Below are positions 18,117-25,941 of a stretch of 64,000 nt of DNA, one piece after another. The translations under genes and the position numbers were made by a program. The DNA is from Rhodobacteraceae bacterium S2214 (GTDB lineage Bacteria > Pseudomonadota > Alphaproteobacteria > Rhodobacterales > Rhodobacteraceae). Numbering within the stretch: the stretch's first letter is position 1; each line of letters opens with the position of its first letter. The stretch is taken from positions 62,001-126,000 of the forward strand of contig CP081161.1 in assembly GCA_025141675.1 (NCBI GenBank), given 5' to 3'. The notes under the pieces were generated by a model that saw nothing but the letters and a program-made list of their open reading frames with translations, was not told the origin of the DNA and did no database searches.

Positions 18117-19015
18117 GCATACTTTCATTGTTAACGGCTCTGGCGGCATGCCAAAGCGAAGACACGGCATCGGTTAGCCAAGCGGCAGCCATTTCGACGT
18201 CGAACGCGGGTGATACCCGTGTGGCCAAGACGCTTTTCGGCCACATCCCACGCGGATCAAACCAAACACCCGAAGCAATCGGCGGTTACGCAAAGGGTTG
18301 CCAAGCGGGCGCTGTTGAATTGGCTGAAACCGGTCCAACGTGGCAGGCGATGCGCCTGAGCCGAAACCGGAACTGGGGTCAACCTGCGCTGATCGACTAT
18401 ATTCAGGACCTAAGCCGTGAAGTTGCGCGCTTACCCGGCTGGGAAGGTCTGTACGTCGGCGATCTTAGCCAGCCACGTGGCGGCCCGATGTTGACGGGAC
18501 ACGCCAGCCACCAAGTCGGGCTTGATGCCGATATCTGGATGCTGCCGCCTGATCGGTTGAACCTATCTGCACAAGAACGCGAGAATATCTCTTCGATCTC
18601 CATGCGTCGTGCCAGCGGGGCCTACACGAACAGCCGTTGGACCGCCGAACATGAGGCGGTACTCAAAGCGGCTGCCTCTGATCCGCGTGTCGCGCGCATT
18701 TTTGTGTTCCCGGGCGCAAAGGTTGCGATGTGTAATTCTGCGACGGGTGATCGCAGCTGGCTGAACAAAATCCGCCCTTGGTACGGTCACCACTACCATT
18801 TCCACGTCCGCCTGAAATGCCCGGCGGGTGACAACACTTGCGTTGATCAAGCGCCGCCACCAGCAGGTGATGGCTGTGCAGATGCGCAGGATTGGGTGAA
18901 TAACATCCTGAACCCGCCACCCCCAAATCCCAACCCGACGCCTCGTCCGCCGCGCGGACCGATCACAATGGCTAATCTACCCGGCCAATGCCTGAGTGTT
19001 TTGAACGCGGACTAA
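18101..19015 (+). CDS. mepA: Penicillin-insensitive murein endopeptidase MepA, lipoprotein
   Basis: MepA is a LAS-family zinc peptidase that cuts D-Ala-meso-DAP cross-links in peptidoglycan. The zinc ligands are visible: His and Asp in 'GHASHQVGLDADIW' (about 133-146) and His in 'HHYHFHVRL' (about 231-239). The first 16 residues end in L-T-A-L-A-A-C, a lipobox, so it is probably outer-membrane anchored. The C-terminal region is Pro-rich (PPPPNPNPTPRPP). It starts inside the end of the MFS gene, with GGAG before the ATG, and is followed with no gap by the phytase-like gene. Confidence 0.9.
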   Translation: MVRFIGILSLLTALAACQSEDTASVSQAAAISTSNAGDTRVAKTLFGHIPRGSNQTPEAIGGYAKGCQAGAVELAETGPTWQAMRLSRNRNWGQPALIDYIQDLSREVARLPGWEGLYVGDLSQPRGGPMLTGHASHQVGLDADIWMLPPDRLNLSAQERENISSISMRRASGAYTNSRWTAEHEAVLKAAASDPRVARIFVFPGAKVAMCNSATGDRSWLNKIRPWYGHHYHFHVRLKCPAGDNTCVDQAPPPAGDGCADAQDWVNNILNPPPPNPNPTPRPPRGPITMANLPGQCLSVLNAD

Positions 19016-19873
19016 ATGCTAAAAATTCTGTTTTCAGCGGCCATTCTTTTGATGGGCGGTCTTGGTTTCACCGAGACCGCCCTTTTCGGGCGTTTTGTCA
19101 TCCACACGGACGGCGGACGGATCGGCGGCCTGTCTGCAGTGCATATCGCTGATGATGGCAGCACCATCATTGCGGTCAGTGATCGCGGCATGTTGATGCA
19201 AGGCACAATTTCACGGGACGCAGAGGGACAGATCAGCGGTATTGCCATGGGCACACCCGTTTCAATTGAAAACGCAGACCTGCCAGGAGGTCTGACAAAC
19301 AACGATTCCGAAGGTATCGCTGTGGCGCCCGACGGCACGATCTATGTTTCTTTCGAAGGGCAGCATCGGGTCGGGAAATTCGCAAACTTCGGGGCCGCCG
19401 AACAGACCCTGCCAGTGCCCCGCGAATTTGAGGCTTTGCAAGACAACAGCAGCTTGGAAGCCCTGGCAATCGACGCGGATGGCGCCCTTTACACAATCCC
19501 CGAACGGTCTGGTCGATACGATCGGCCTTTCCCGGTTTACCGCTACAAAGACGGCAAATGGGATCAACCTTATGCCATCCCGCGCACCGGTGCCTATCTG
19601 ATGGTCGGTGCAGATTTTGGGCCTGACGGCATGCTTTATGTGCTGGAACGGGATTTCAGCGGTTTCGGTTTCTATACGCGCGTGCGCCGTCTTGATCTGG
19701 ATGCGGCAACTGCTGAAACGATCCTAGAAACCGGAATTGGCGTGCACGGCAATATGGAAGGCATTTCCGTATGGCAGACCGCAGATGGTCAAATGATCAT
19801 GACCCTGATCGCGGATAACAATTTCCGCAGCATTCTGACGAACGAGATCGCGGAATACCGTATCGACGGTTGA
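19016..19873 (+). CDS. Exported esterase-like phytase-family beta-propeller protein
   Basis: The 285-residue protein has an N-terminal signal (about 1-18). Its propeller-like 'GGLSAVHIADDGSTIIAVSDRG' and 'DSEGIAVAPDGTIYVSFEG' blades match the 'esterase-like activity of phytase' family. Such proteins are predicted phosphodiesterases or lactonases, but few have been tested. The ATG follows the mepA stop directly (taaATG), indicating translational coupling with mepA; the two may act together in the envelope (inference). Confidence 0.75.
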   Translation: MLKILFSAAILLMGGLGFTETALFGRFVIHTDGGRIGGLSAVHIADDGSTIIAVSDRGMLMQGTISRDAEGQISGIAMGTPVSIENADLPGGLTNNDSEGIAVAPDGTIYVSFEGQHRVGKFANFGAAEQTLPVPREFEALQDNSSLEALAIDADGALYTIPERSGRYDRPFPVYRYKDGKWDQPYAIPRTGAYLMVGADFGPDGMLYVLERDFSGFGFYTRVRRLDLDAATAETILETGIGVHGNMEGISVWQTADGQMIMTLIADNNFRSILTNEIAEYRIDG

Positions 19874-19960
19874 CCTGTCGGCCAGCGGGGCCTAAGTGGG
19901 CGCGTCCTTGAACGGTTCGAGGACCAAGTGCCGCACCCTTGTCAAAACGGAACCAATGAC

Positions 19961-20602
19961 ATGACACGTATTCTCCCCGGCGTTCTCGCCATGGCCGCTA
20001 TTGTGGTCGCATCCAATATTCTTGTGCAATATCTGATCCTTGATGGGTTGCTGACGTGGGGGGCATTCACCTATCCGCTCGCCTTTCTGGTAACGGACAT
20101 CATGAACCGGCTTTACGGGGCCGCGACGGCCCGCAAGGTTGTGTTCGCAGGTTTGGTCACGGGGATCATTTGTTCCTTGATCGGGACGCAAATCATTTTT
20201 GACAGCGAATACGGGCCGTACGCAGCCGTTGCGTTGCGTGTCGCGATCGGATCTGCGATTGCGTTCGGCGTGGCACAACTTCTGGACGTTGCAGTTTTCA
20301 ATAAACTGCGGGACGGATCGTGGTGGAAAGCCCCGCTTGGGTCCACTTTGGTCAGTTCCACCGTGGATACGGCTATCTTTTTCACCATCGCTTTTTCTGC
20401 GCTTTTCAATGGCTTATCCGAATCCGCCATGGTGGAGATTAGCTGGGCGCAGGATGCTGTTCCGTTTTTGACCGTAGGTCCGGATGCACCGTTGTGGGTT
20501 TCTTTGGCGGTTGCGGACTGGGGTGTGAAGCTTGTGATTGCTTTGCTCGCTTTGGTGCCGTTCCGGATTATTGTTGGGCGATTTGTGGATGCGCGGGCTT
20601 AA
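19961..20602 (+). CDS. Queuosine precursor transporter (YhhQ/QPTR family)
   Basis: The 213-residue membrane protein has six or more hydrophobic segments and the family motifs 'SNILVQYLI', 'AFTYPLAFLVTDIMNRLYG' and the C-terminal 'SWWKAPLGSTLVSSTVDTAIFF'. YhhQ proteins import 7-cyano-7-deazaguanine or preQ1 for queuosine tRNA modification. The ATG within 'aatgacATGACA' is chosen because the first helix starts just after it. An upstream in-frame ATG at 19928 would add 11 polar residues. No convincing preQ1 riboswitch was seen in the leader. Confidence 0.85.
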   Translation: MTRILPGVLAMAAIVVASNILVQYLILDGLLTWGAFTYPLAFLVTDIMNRLYGAATARKVVFAGLVTGIICSLIGTQIIFDSEYGPYAAVALRVAIGSAIAFGVAQLLDVAVFNKLRDGSWWKAPLGSTLVSSTVDTAIFFTIAFSALFNGLSESAMVEISWAQDAVPFLTVGPDAPLWVSLAVADWGVKLVIALLALVPFRIIVGRFVDARA

Positions 20603-20692
20603 TCTGCGTTGTCACAAAAAATTATCTTGATTTTAAGATCAGGTATGCCACCTTCAAAGTATAGGCGAAACATTTTGAAAGGAGGTGATCCA

Positions 20693-20749
20693 GTGCATCA
20701 TGAAGTATTGGAGAAGGCAGTCGGGACAACTTGTGGGGTCTTCAACTAG
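20693..20749 (+). CDS. Very short ORF (18 aa) with an extreme Shine-Dalgarno sequence
   Basis: AAAGGAGGTGATCCAG (20678-20693) is complementary over 16 nt to the 3' tail of alphaproteobacterial 16S rRNA. Its last G begins a GTG codon placed 7 nt after GGAGG. The frame reads VHHEVLEKAVGTTCGVFN and stops at TAG. A strong terminator lies about 70 nt downstream, so this looks like an independent small transcription unit. The ORF could be a highly translated micropeptide, or the RNA could act by binding ribosomes. An alternative ATG frame (20700-20765, 21 aa) is badly spaced from the ribosome site. Function unknown. The surrounding non-coding DNA (20603-21088) shows nothing else coding. Confidence 0.5.
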   Translation: MHHEVLEKAVGTTCGVFN

Positions 20750-20816
20750 GGCAGCCCTTAGCTGAGAAAACCACAGGGTGGGCGACCTAACCGACCCCCC
20801 TCCGCTATTCAGAGAA

Positions 20817-20846
20817 GGGCCACCCCACGCCGGGGCGGCCCTTTTT
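20817..20846 (+). terminator. Rho-independent terminator of the small-peptide unit
   Basis: GGGCC-A-CCCC and GGGG-C-GGCCC pair around ACGCC with one mismatch, followed by five T. It lies downstream of the 18-codon ORF and of the queuosine-transporter gene and could serve both. Confidence 0.85.
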
Positions 20847-21088
20847 CATTGGGGTTTGGGCGTGTTTTGCGGGCCTAATCTGATGGGGCGGGCGCTGGCG
20901 AACAGGTTGCGTGACGGTGGGATCACGTGTCGTTCATGGATGGCATCCGCAGGGGTGTGATTTGCGTGCACAACGCGTACACAAGGCGTGCACCGCGTTG
21001 TCAGCCCCTGAATTCCAGAAGTGTTAACGCATCATGAAGATTGGCCACGGCATTTGCGTCGGGGCCGCTGATGAGTTGTAGTGGACAG

Positions 21089-21517
21089 ATGAAAATCAAC
21101 GATCAGATCACGCTTGAAGATTGGGAATTGACCGAGCAGTTCGCGCGGTCGTCCGGTCCGGGTGGGCAGAACGTGAATAAGGTTTCGACGGCAGTGGAAC
21201 TGCGGTTTGAAGCGGCGCGGTCGCCCAATTTGACCGAGGCGGTGAAGCGGCGGCTGCGGCGGGTGGCGGGCCAGAAATGGACGAAGGACGGGGCGGTGGT
21301 GCTGTTTGTGCAGGACACGCGGTCCCAAGCACGCAACCGCGAAATCGCGCGGGAGCGGCTGGCCGAGATGATCGTGCAGGCGCTGCATGTGCCCAAACGC
21401 CGGATCGGGACAAAACCGACCTACGGGTCGGTCAAACGGCGGCTTGCGGGGAAGAAGGTGCGGGGGGAGGTTAAGAGGTTGCGGGGGAAGGTGGAAAATA
21501 ATCGCGACAACTCTTGA
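21089..21517 (+). CDS. arfB: Peptidyl-tRNA hydrolase ArfB (alternative ribosome-rescue factor)
   Basis: ArfB enters the empty mRNA channel of stalled ribosomes and releases the nascent chain. The 142-residue protein has the catalytic GGQ loop (SSGPGGQNVNKVST, about residues 20-33) and the required basic tail (KRRLAGKKVRGEVKRLRGK). It has no codon-recognition domain, which separates it from RF1/RF2. The start 'MKINDQITLEDWELTEQF' matches the usual family N-terminus, so the upstream in-frame ATGs at 21041 and 21071 are not used. It is the left chromosomal neighbour of the Drt2 element. Confidence 0.92.
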   Translation: MKINDQITLEDWELTEQFARSSGPGGQNVNKVSTAVELRFEAARSPNLTEAVKRRLRRVAGQKWTKDGAVVLFVQDTRSQARNREIARERLAEMIVQALHVPKRRIGTKPTYGSVKRRLAGKKVRGEVKRLRGKVENNRDNS

Positions 21518-21811
21518 ATTCAAATAACTCAATAGCCAATTGTCAGGTATCGGCGCACTTGGGGCGTCGCAGTCGATCGTTTAAACTGTCAAGTCCTAGT
21601 GCTTCTGTTACGCATAATGCGAGTTCCAATACATGTTCTCCTTTATCGTGACCTGGCCGCTGGACGGCAATCTGGCTCAGCCAGACCACCGCTTGCACAG
21701 TATACACGACCACGTCGAAGATTGAGTGTATAACGCAGAACGGTCAGGGTCGGAAATGCCATTTAAGAGCGAATACACCGCTCAATGTTCCGGCCCTTCT
21801 CGCGGGGAAAT
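21518..21811 (+). ncRNA. Candidate DRT2-type template ncRNA region (294 nt, ends undetermined)
   Basis: This is the whole gap between arfB and the Drt2 gene. DRT2 systems encode, next to the RT, a structured RNA that the RT copies by rolling circle into a tandem-repeat cDNA. Hairpins seen here: TCTGGC/GCCAGA (21671-21685), TATACAC/GTGTATA (21701-21732, with inner CGAC/GTCG), and a long three-part stem 21746-21797 (AGGGTCGGAA/TTCCGGCCCT, CATT/AATG, GAGCG/CGCTC). CGCATAATGCG (21611-21621) is a further small hairpin. One frame is stop-free from 21536 to 21730. Length and position fit the family, but the RNA ends, promoter and template limits are not readable from sequence alone. Confidence 0.55.
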
Positions 21812-23263
21812 ATGCAAAAACCATTCACGCCCGCCGACATCAAGCATTATCCTCATTTTGACCGGCATCTTACTCCCGACCAAATAAATGAGTTGGTAAG
21901 AGATTCGGCCCGGGTTGCTAGTAATAAATTTTATCCTTTTTTTCTTTACTATGAAACTTGGCAGCCATTCAGGACCAAAAAAGATTCTAACGGCAAGACG
22001 ATTAAGCCGCCAATTAAATCGAGACCCATTAGATACGCCGCAAGGAAAGACGCGTACATTCTAACCCACTACCGTAGGATTTTGTCCGAAAAATATGAAG
22101 TTAGACTTTGTGAGATGGGAATTGAAGAATGTCCTATTGCTTATAGGAAGATTCCTAAATCCACTGGCGGCGGAAAAAGCAATATCGAATTCGCGAAAGA
22201 TGCATTTGATGCGATTGACGCCATGGGCGACTGCATTGCAATTGCATTGGATATCAAAGGTTTCTTTGAAAACCTCGACCACGACAGAATAAAGTCTGTT
22301 TGGTGCGATTTACTTGGAGTCGAACGACTGCCTGAAGACCACTTTACCGTTTTCAAGAATGTAACTCGATACCGGGTGGTCGACCAAAAGGAAGTTTACC
22401 GCCGACTGGGGATCATCGCAAAGGGTCAAGACGGAATAGAACAATACACAGTTCCTTATTCCGACATGCCAACCCAACTTTGCAGCCCCAAAGAATTTAG
22501 GGACAAAATATGCGGTGGAGATCCGAACCTTCCTAGTATCATAGTGAAGAATGATGATCCCTTTGGCATCCCGCAGGGTGCCCCGATTTCTGACTTAATT
22601 GCAAACTTCTACCTGATGGATTTTGACAAATCCCTTTCTGATTTTGCCGCCGAGTTCGGTGGGACGTACATGAGGTATTCGGACGACATTTTGCTCATTT
22701 TGCCTTTCAGCGAAGGAATCGCAGACAAAGCAGAACAATTTGCGATTGCCGAGATTCGGAATTACGGAAACCAACTTAAAATAAAGCCGTCAAAGACTTG
22801 CGTCGTTCAATTCAAACGGTTGGACGATGGCCTTAGCTTTCAACACGTAAAGGGTCCACAAGGAAAGAATGGCTTCGAGTACCTTGGGTTCCGCTATGAT
22901 GGGAGGAAAGTATACATCAGAGACAGCACTATTTCACGGCTCTACAGAAAGGTATCGCGAACTGCTAAAGGAATAGCAAACGGCTTCTCAAATGGGCACC
23001 CAGACATGTCTGTTGAAGAAATCATGTCGAAGTTCAACTACTCTAATTTTAGTCAGCGCTTTAATAGAGTTGATGAGCAGAATCTCTCTCCAGACGACTT
23101 CAATACTTGGACCTTCTATAGCTACTTGAAGAGAGCTAGCGAGGCGTTTGGAGAAAAAGGATCACCGATTATTCCGCAAGCCCGAAAATTTCGTTCTTTC
23201 ATGAAGTCGCGTCTCAACGAAGCCATGAAAAGTGCCGTAATTAAGCGAGACAACCGAAGTTAA
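21812..23263 (+). CDS. drt2: Antiviral reverse transcriptase, Drt2-like
   Basis: A stand-alone RT of 483 residues. RT motifs in order: catalytic Asp147 in 'ALDIKGFFENLDH', the 'GIPQGAPISDLIANFYL' palm segment (about 252-268), YSDD active site (289-292), and the 'EYLGFRYDGRKVYIRDSTISRLYRKV' block after it, characteristic of the Drt2 group. The N-terminus (KHYPHFDRHL ... ASNKFYPF ... RYAARKDAYILTHYR) also matches that group as I know it. No maturase X or endonuclease domain, protease or nitrilase domain is present. The start at 21812 follows 'gcgggga'; an ATG at 21785 lies inside the terminal hairpin of the leader and is less likely. The gene is A/T-richer than its neighbours, suggesting transfer. 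It probably gives phage defence together with the upstream RNA. Confidence 0.8.
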   Translation: MQKPFTPADIKHYPHFDRHLTPDQINELVRDSARVASNKFYPFFLYYETWQPFRTKKDSNGKTIKPPIKSRPIRYAARKDAYILTHYRRILSEKYEVRLCEMGIEECPIAYRKIPKSTGGGKSNIEFAKDAFDAIDAMGDCIAIALDIKGFFENLDHDRIKSVWCDLLGVERLPEDHFTVFKNVTRYRVVDQKEVYRRLGIIAKGQDGIEQYTVPYSDMPTQLCSPKEFRDKICGGDPNLPSIIVKNDDPFGIPQGAPISDLIANFYLMDFDKSLSDFAAEFGGTYMRYSDDILLILPFSEGIADKAEQFAIAEIRNYGNQLKIKPSKTCVVQFKRLDDGLSFQHVKGPQGKNGFEYLGFRYDGRKVYIRDSTISRLYRKVSRTAKGIANGFSNGHPDMSVEEIMSKFNYSNFSQRFNRVDEQNLSPDDFNTWTFYSYLKRASEAFGEKGSPIIPQARKFRSFMKSRLNEAMKSAVIKRDNRS

Positions 23264-24552
23264 ACCACAACCTCAACCTTCTCTTGCTCACCAACACCAA
23301 ACACCCGCTTGTACCGTGCGATTTCCTCGACGGGGCCCATGGCTTTGTTGGGGTTGTCGCTCAGTTTGACTGTCGGGTTGCCGTTGGCCGCGACGGCTTT
23401 GCAGACGAGGGAAAACGGTGCGAGCGCGTCGTTGGGCGCCAGCCCTTTGAAGTCGTTGGTCAGCATGGTTCCCCACCCGAAGGACACCCGCACTCGCCCT
23501 GCGAACTGCTGTTGCAGCGTTGCGATTTTATCGACGTCCAGCCCGTCCGAGAAGATGACCAGTTTCTTGCGCGGGTCTTCCCCACGCGCTGTCCACCAGT
23601 CGATCGCCCGCTCTGCCCCTGTCGCCGGGTCTCCGCTGTCGATCCGCATGCCTGTCCAGCCAGCCAGCCAGTCCGGTGCGTCGTCCAGAAACCCCTGCGT
23701 TCCGTAGGTGTCCGGCAGGATGATCCGCAGGTTGCCGGAGTGTTCTTCCTGCCAGTCCGCGAGCACGTCGTAGGGCGATTGCCGCAGTTTTTCGTCCGTG
23801 TCCGCCATGGCTGCGTAGACCATGGGCAGTTCGTGGGCGTTGGTTCCGATGGCTTCGATTTCGCGCTGCATGGCGATCCGGCAGTTGGAGGTGCCGGTGA
23901 AGTTGTCCCCCAGCCCTTCTTTCAGCGCCTGCACGCACCAGTCCTGCCAGAGGTAGGAATGCCGCCGCCGCGTCCCGAAGTCCGCGAGTTTGAGGTTGGG
24001 CACGTCGCGGAGCTTTTCGACCTTGGACCAGACTTTGGTCATGGCCTGCGCGTAGAGGACCTGCAGTTCGAACCGCCCCATGTCCTTGAGCACCGCCCGC
24101 CCCCGCAGTTCCATGAGCGTGGAGAGCGCCGGAATTTCCCAGAGCATGACTTCGTGCCATTTGCCTTCGAAGGTGAGTTCGTACTGCCCGTCCCGTTTTT
24201 CGAGGTGATAGGGCGGGAGTTTGTGGTTCTCGAACCATTCCATGAAGTCGGGCCGGAACATTTGCCGTTTGCCGTAGAAGGTGTTCCCCCGCAGCCATGT
24301 GGATTCACCGCGTGACAGGGACAACGACCGGATATTGTCGAGCTGTTCGCGCAATTCGCCTTCGTCGACGAGGTCCGCGAGGCGCACGTGTTTGGATCGG
24401 TTGATCAGCGAGAATGTGACGTTGGTATCCGGGTGGTTCCGGAAAATGGATTGGCACATCAGGAGCTTGTAGAAATCCGTATCGATGAGCGACCGCACGA
24501 TTGGGTCGATCTTCCATTTGTGGTTCCAGACCCGTGTTGCGATGTCGACCAT
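23260..24552 (-). CDS. pncB: Nicotinate phosphoribosyltransferase
   Basis: The 430-residue enzyme makes nicotinate mononucleotide from nicotinate and PRPP in NAD salvage. Recognisable motifs include 'LIDTDFYKLLMCQ' at the N-terminus, the phosphorylated-His region 'ISPDTYGT'-like 'IILPDTYGTQGFL', the 'MRIDSGDPATGAERAIDWW' PRPP-binding segment and 'VSFGWGTMLTND'. The stop codon overlaps that of the RT gene by 4 nt on the opposite strand. Codon use is GC-rich and native, in contrast to the RT. pncA, at about 40 kb, supplies its substrate. Confidence 0.93.
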   Translation of the reverse strand: MVDIATRVWNHKWKIDPIVRSLIDTDFYKLLMCQSIFRNHPDTNVTFSLINRSKHVRLADLVDEGELREQLDNIRSLSLSRGESTWLRGNTFYGKRQMFRPDFMEWFENHKLPPYHLEKRDGQYELTFEGKWHEVMLWEIPALSTLMELRGRAVLKDMGRFELQVLYAQAMTKVWSKVEKLRDVPNLKLADFGTRRRHSYLWQDWCVQALKEGLGDNFTGTSNCRIAMQREIEAIGTNAHELPMVYAAMADTDEKLRQSPYDVLADWQEEHSGNLRIILPDTYGTQGFLDDAPDWLAGWTGMRIDSGDPATGAERAIDWWTARGEDPRKKLVIFSDGLDVDKIATLQQQFAGRVRVSFGWGTMLTNDFKGLAPNDALAPFSLVCKAVAANGNPTVKLSDNPNKAMGPVEEIARYKRVFGVGEQEKVEVVV

Positions 24553-24690
24553 GTGCGTGTTCCCTTTGACTTACAGGCGGTTAGACCAAGGGCACGGCCC
24601 ATTGGCAAGGGCGATCCAAAATAGTTCAATTTGTCGCTGTTTATCGAACCTCAACGAAGTGGACGTATCGGGTACCGGAAGGAACCGATC

Positions 24691-25917
24691 ATGACCAAAA
24701 CTTTCTATGCGCTCGATAACGAATTTGCTGCCGCGTCCGGTAGCAATGTAGATGTCCATCAGGACTATAGTTATTTCGACCACCCGCCGGGATCGACGAC
24801 TAACCTCGAAATCACGTCGAATATGGGCGACGATAAACCGATTTTGTTTGAAGTCGGGGAAACCTACGACCTAACGTGGTCGGGTCATGGCGGCGGTGGT
24901 GACATGCAGGACGCGACCATTATTCGCAGCGACTACGTTGGTCCGGGCGAAGGCGCCGTAGTCTTTGAAGGCACGAATTCTGTTACTGGCGAGCTATTTC
25001 AAATGGTTTGGTCCCCCGGATTTGATTTGGAAAGCTGGTATTGGGACACCGGCGGCGGGCCAGACAGCCCGAACGCCTTTTGGACCAGCGACCAGAACGC
25101 AGCCGAAACATATCAGGCCGTTTGTTTTGCGGAAGGCACGCTTATCACGACACCCGACGGCCCCAGACCGGTTGAATACCTGCAACCTGGTGATCTGGTC
25201 GTCACGTTGGACGACGGCATTGTGCCGATCCGGTGGGTCAGGTCGGATACCCAACCGCTGGAAGATACGTCACCTGACGCGAAACCCGTCTTGATCTCTG
25301 CAAACGCCTTTGGAAAAGGGCGGCCGTCGACGGACATGGTGGTGTCGCCCCAGCACCGTTTGTTCGTTGGGGGCAAAGGTCAGTTAGAAGCCCTATTCAC
25401 AGAAGAAGCCTTCGCGCCTGCAAAATCACTGACCGCTTTGCCGGGTGTTCGCCACATGAACGGCAAGAAGAACGTCACATGGGTCCATTTTGTCTGTGAT
25501 GCCCACCAAATTGTCCTTGCGAATGGCTGTTGGTCTGAAACGCTTTTGTTGGGGCCAATGGTGTTGGCGCTGTTGTCAGAAGATCAAAGAAGGGTCTTGA
25601 GACACATATTTGGCGCCCCGATCGTTCCCGATGCCCCACTGAATGGGCCGCCAGCGCGCGATTGTTACACGGTGGGTATGGTGCAGCGCCGCCTTGGTAC
25701 CCTGCGTCGATCGTTGGGGCCGCTTGATGTGAACCAAATCGCGCGTAGCGATGTCACCCGCGCGTTGGCCAACCCGACCCCACAACGACGTAAAAAGGAT
25801 CGCCGTGGACCGCAGAAACCATGGCCCGCAGCCAACGAAAGGCGTGTGGCGACAGACAGGCGGCGCGTGCGGGATAAAGCGGACAGGCCCTTGGTGAACG
25901 CGAAGCCAGTTTTCTAA
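24691..25917 (+). CDS. Hint-domain (hedgehog/intein-like) protein
   Basis: The 408-residue protein has an acidic, Gly-rich N-terminal domain (about 1-140) of unknown fold, then a Hint_2 domain starting at Cys145 (CFAEGTLITTPDGPRPVEYL). The domain includes 'GDLVVTLDDG', the 'SPQHRLFV' block-B-like His and the 'DAHQIVLANG' His motif. Such Hint domains can self-cleave or transfer their N-terminal part. No C-terminal splice junction (HN followed by Cys/Ser) is evident, so cleavage or cholesterol-like transfer rather than splicing is more likely (inference). The C-terminal tail is strongly basic (RRKKDRRGP). GGAAGGA decides the start. No signal peptide is visible; type I secretion is possible. Confidence 0.8.
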   Translation: MTKTFYALDNEFAAASGSNVDVHQDYSYFDHPPGSTTNLEITSNMGDDKPILFEVGETYDLTWSGHGGGGDMQDATIIRSDYVGPGEGAVVFEGTNSVTGELFQMVWSPGFDLESWYWDTGGGPDSPNAFWTSDQNAAETYQAVCFAEGTLITTPDGPRPVEYLQPGDLVVTLDDGIVPIRWVRSDTQPLEDTSPDAKPVLISANAFGKGRPSTDMVVSPQHRLFVGGKGQLEALFTEEAFAPAKSLTALPGVRHMNGKKNVTWVHFVCDAHQIVLANGCWSETLLLGPMVLALLSEDQRRVLRHIFGAPIVPDAPLNGPPARDCYTVGMVQRRLGTLRRSLGPLDVNQIARSDVTRALANPTPQRRKKDRRGPQKPWPAANERRVATDRRRVRDKADRPLVNAKPVF

Positions 25918-25941
25918 CGTTGGCCGTGCGCGGTGTGCGTT

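Noticed and set aside
19874..19960. preQ1 riboswitch before the queuosine-precursor transporter
   Set aside because: No convincing H-type pseudoknot or conserved preQ1 core could be drawn in this 87-nt leader.
20628..20645. FNR-type site TTGAT...ATCAG upstream of the micropeptide
   Set aside because: The half-sites are 6 nt apart instead of 4 and one is mismatched.
21518..21811. Retron msr-msd in front of the RT
   Set aside because: No inverted a1/a2 repeats framing a branching G were seen, and the RT pattern fits Drt2 rather than retron RTs.
21812..23263. Group II intron-encoded protein
   Set aside because: No maturase X or endonuclease domain follows the RT, and no intron domain V/VI hairpins lie downstream.
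23284..24315. Long plus-strand ORF (343 aa) opposite pncB
   Set aside because: It is a GC-skewed shadow of pncB, with low-complexity Pro/Val/Arg composition and no ribosome site.
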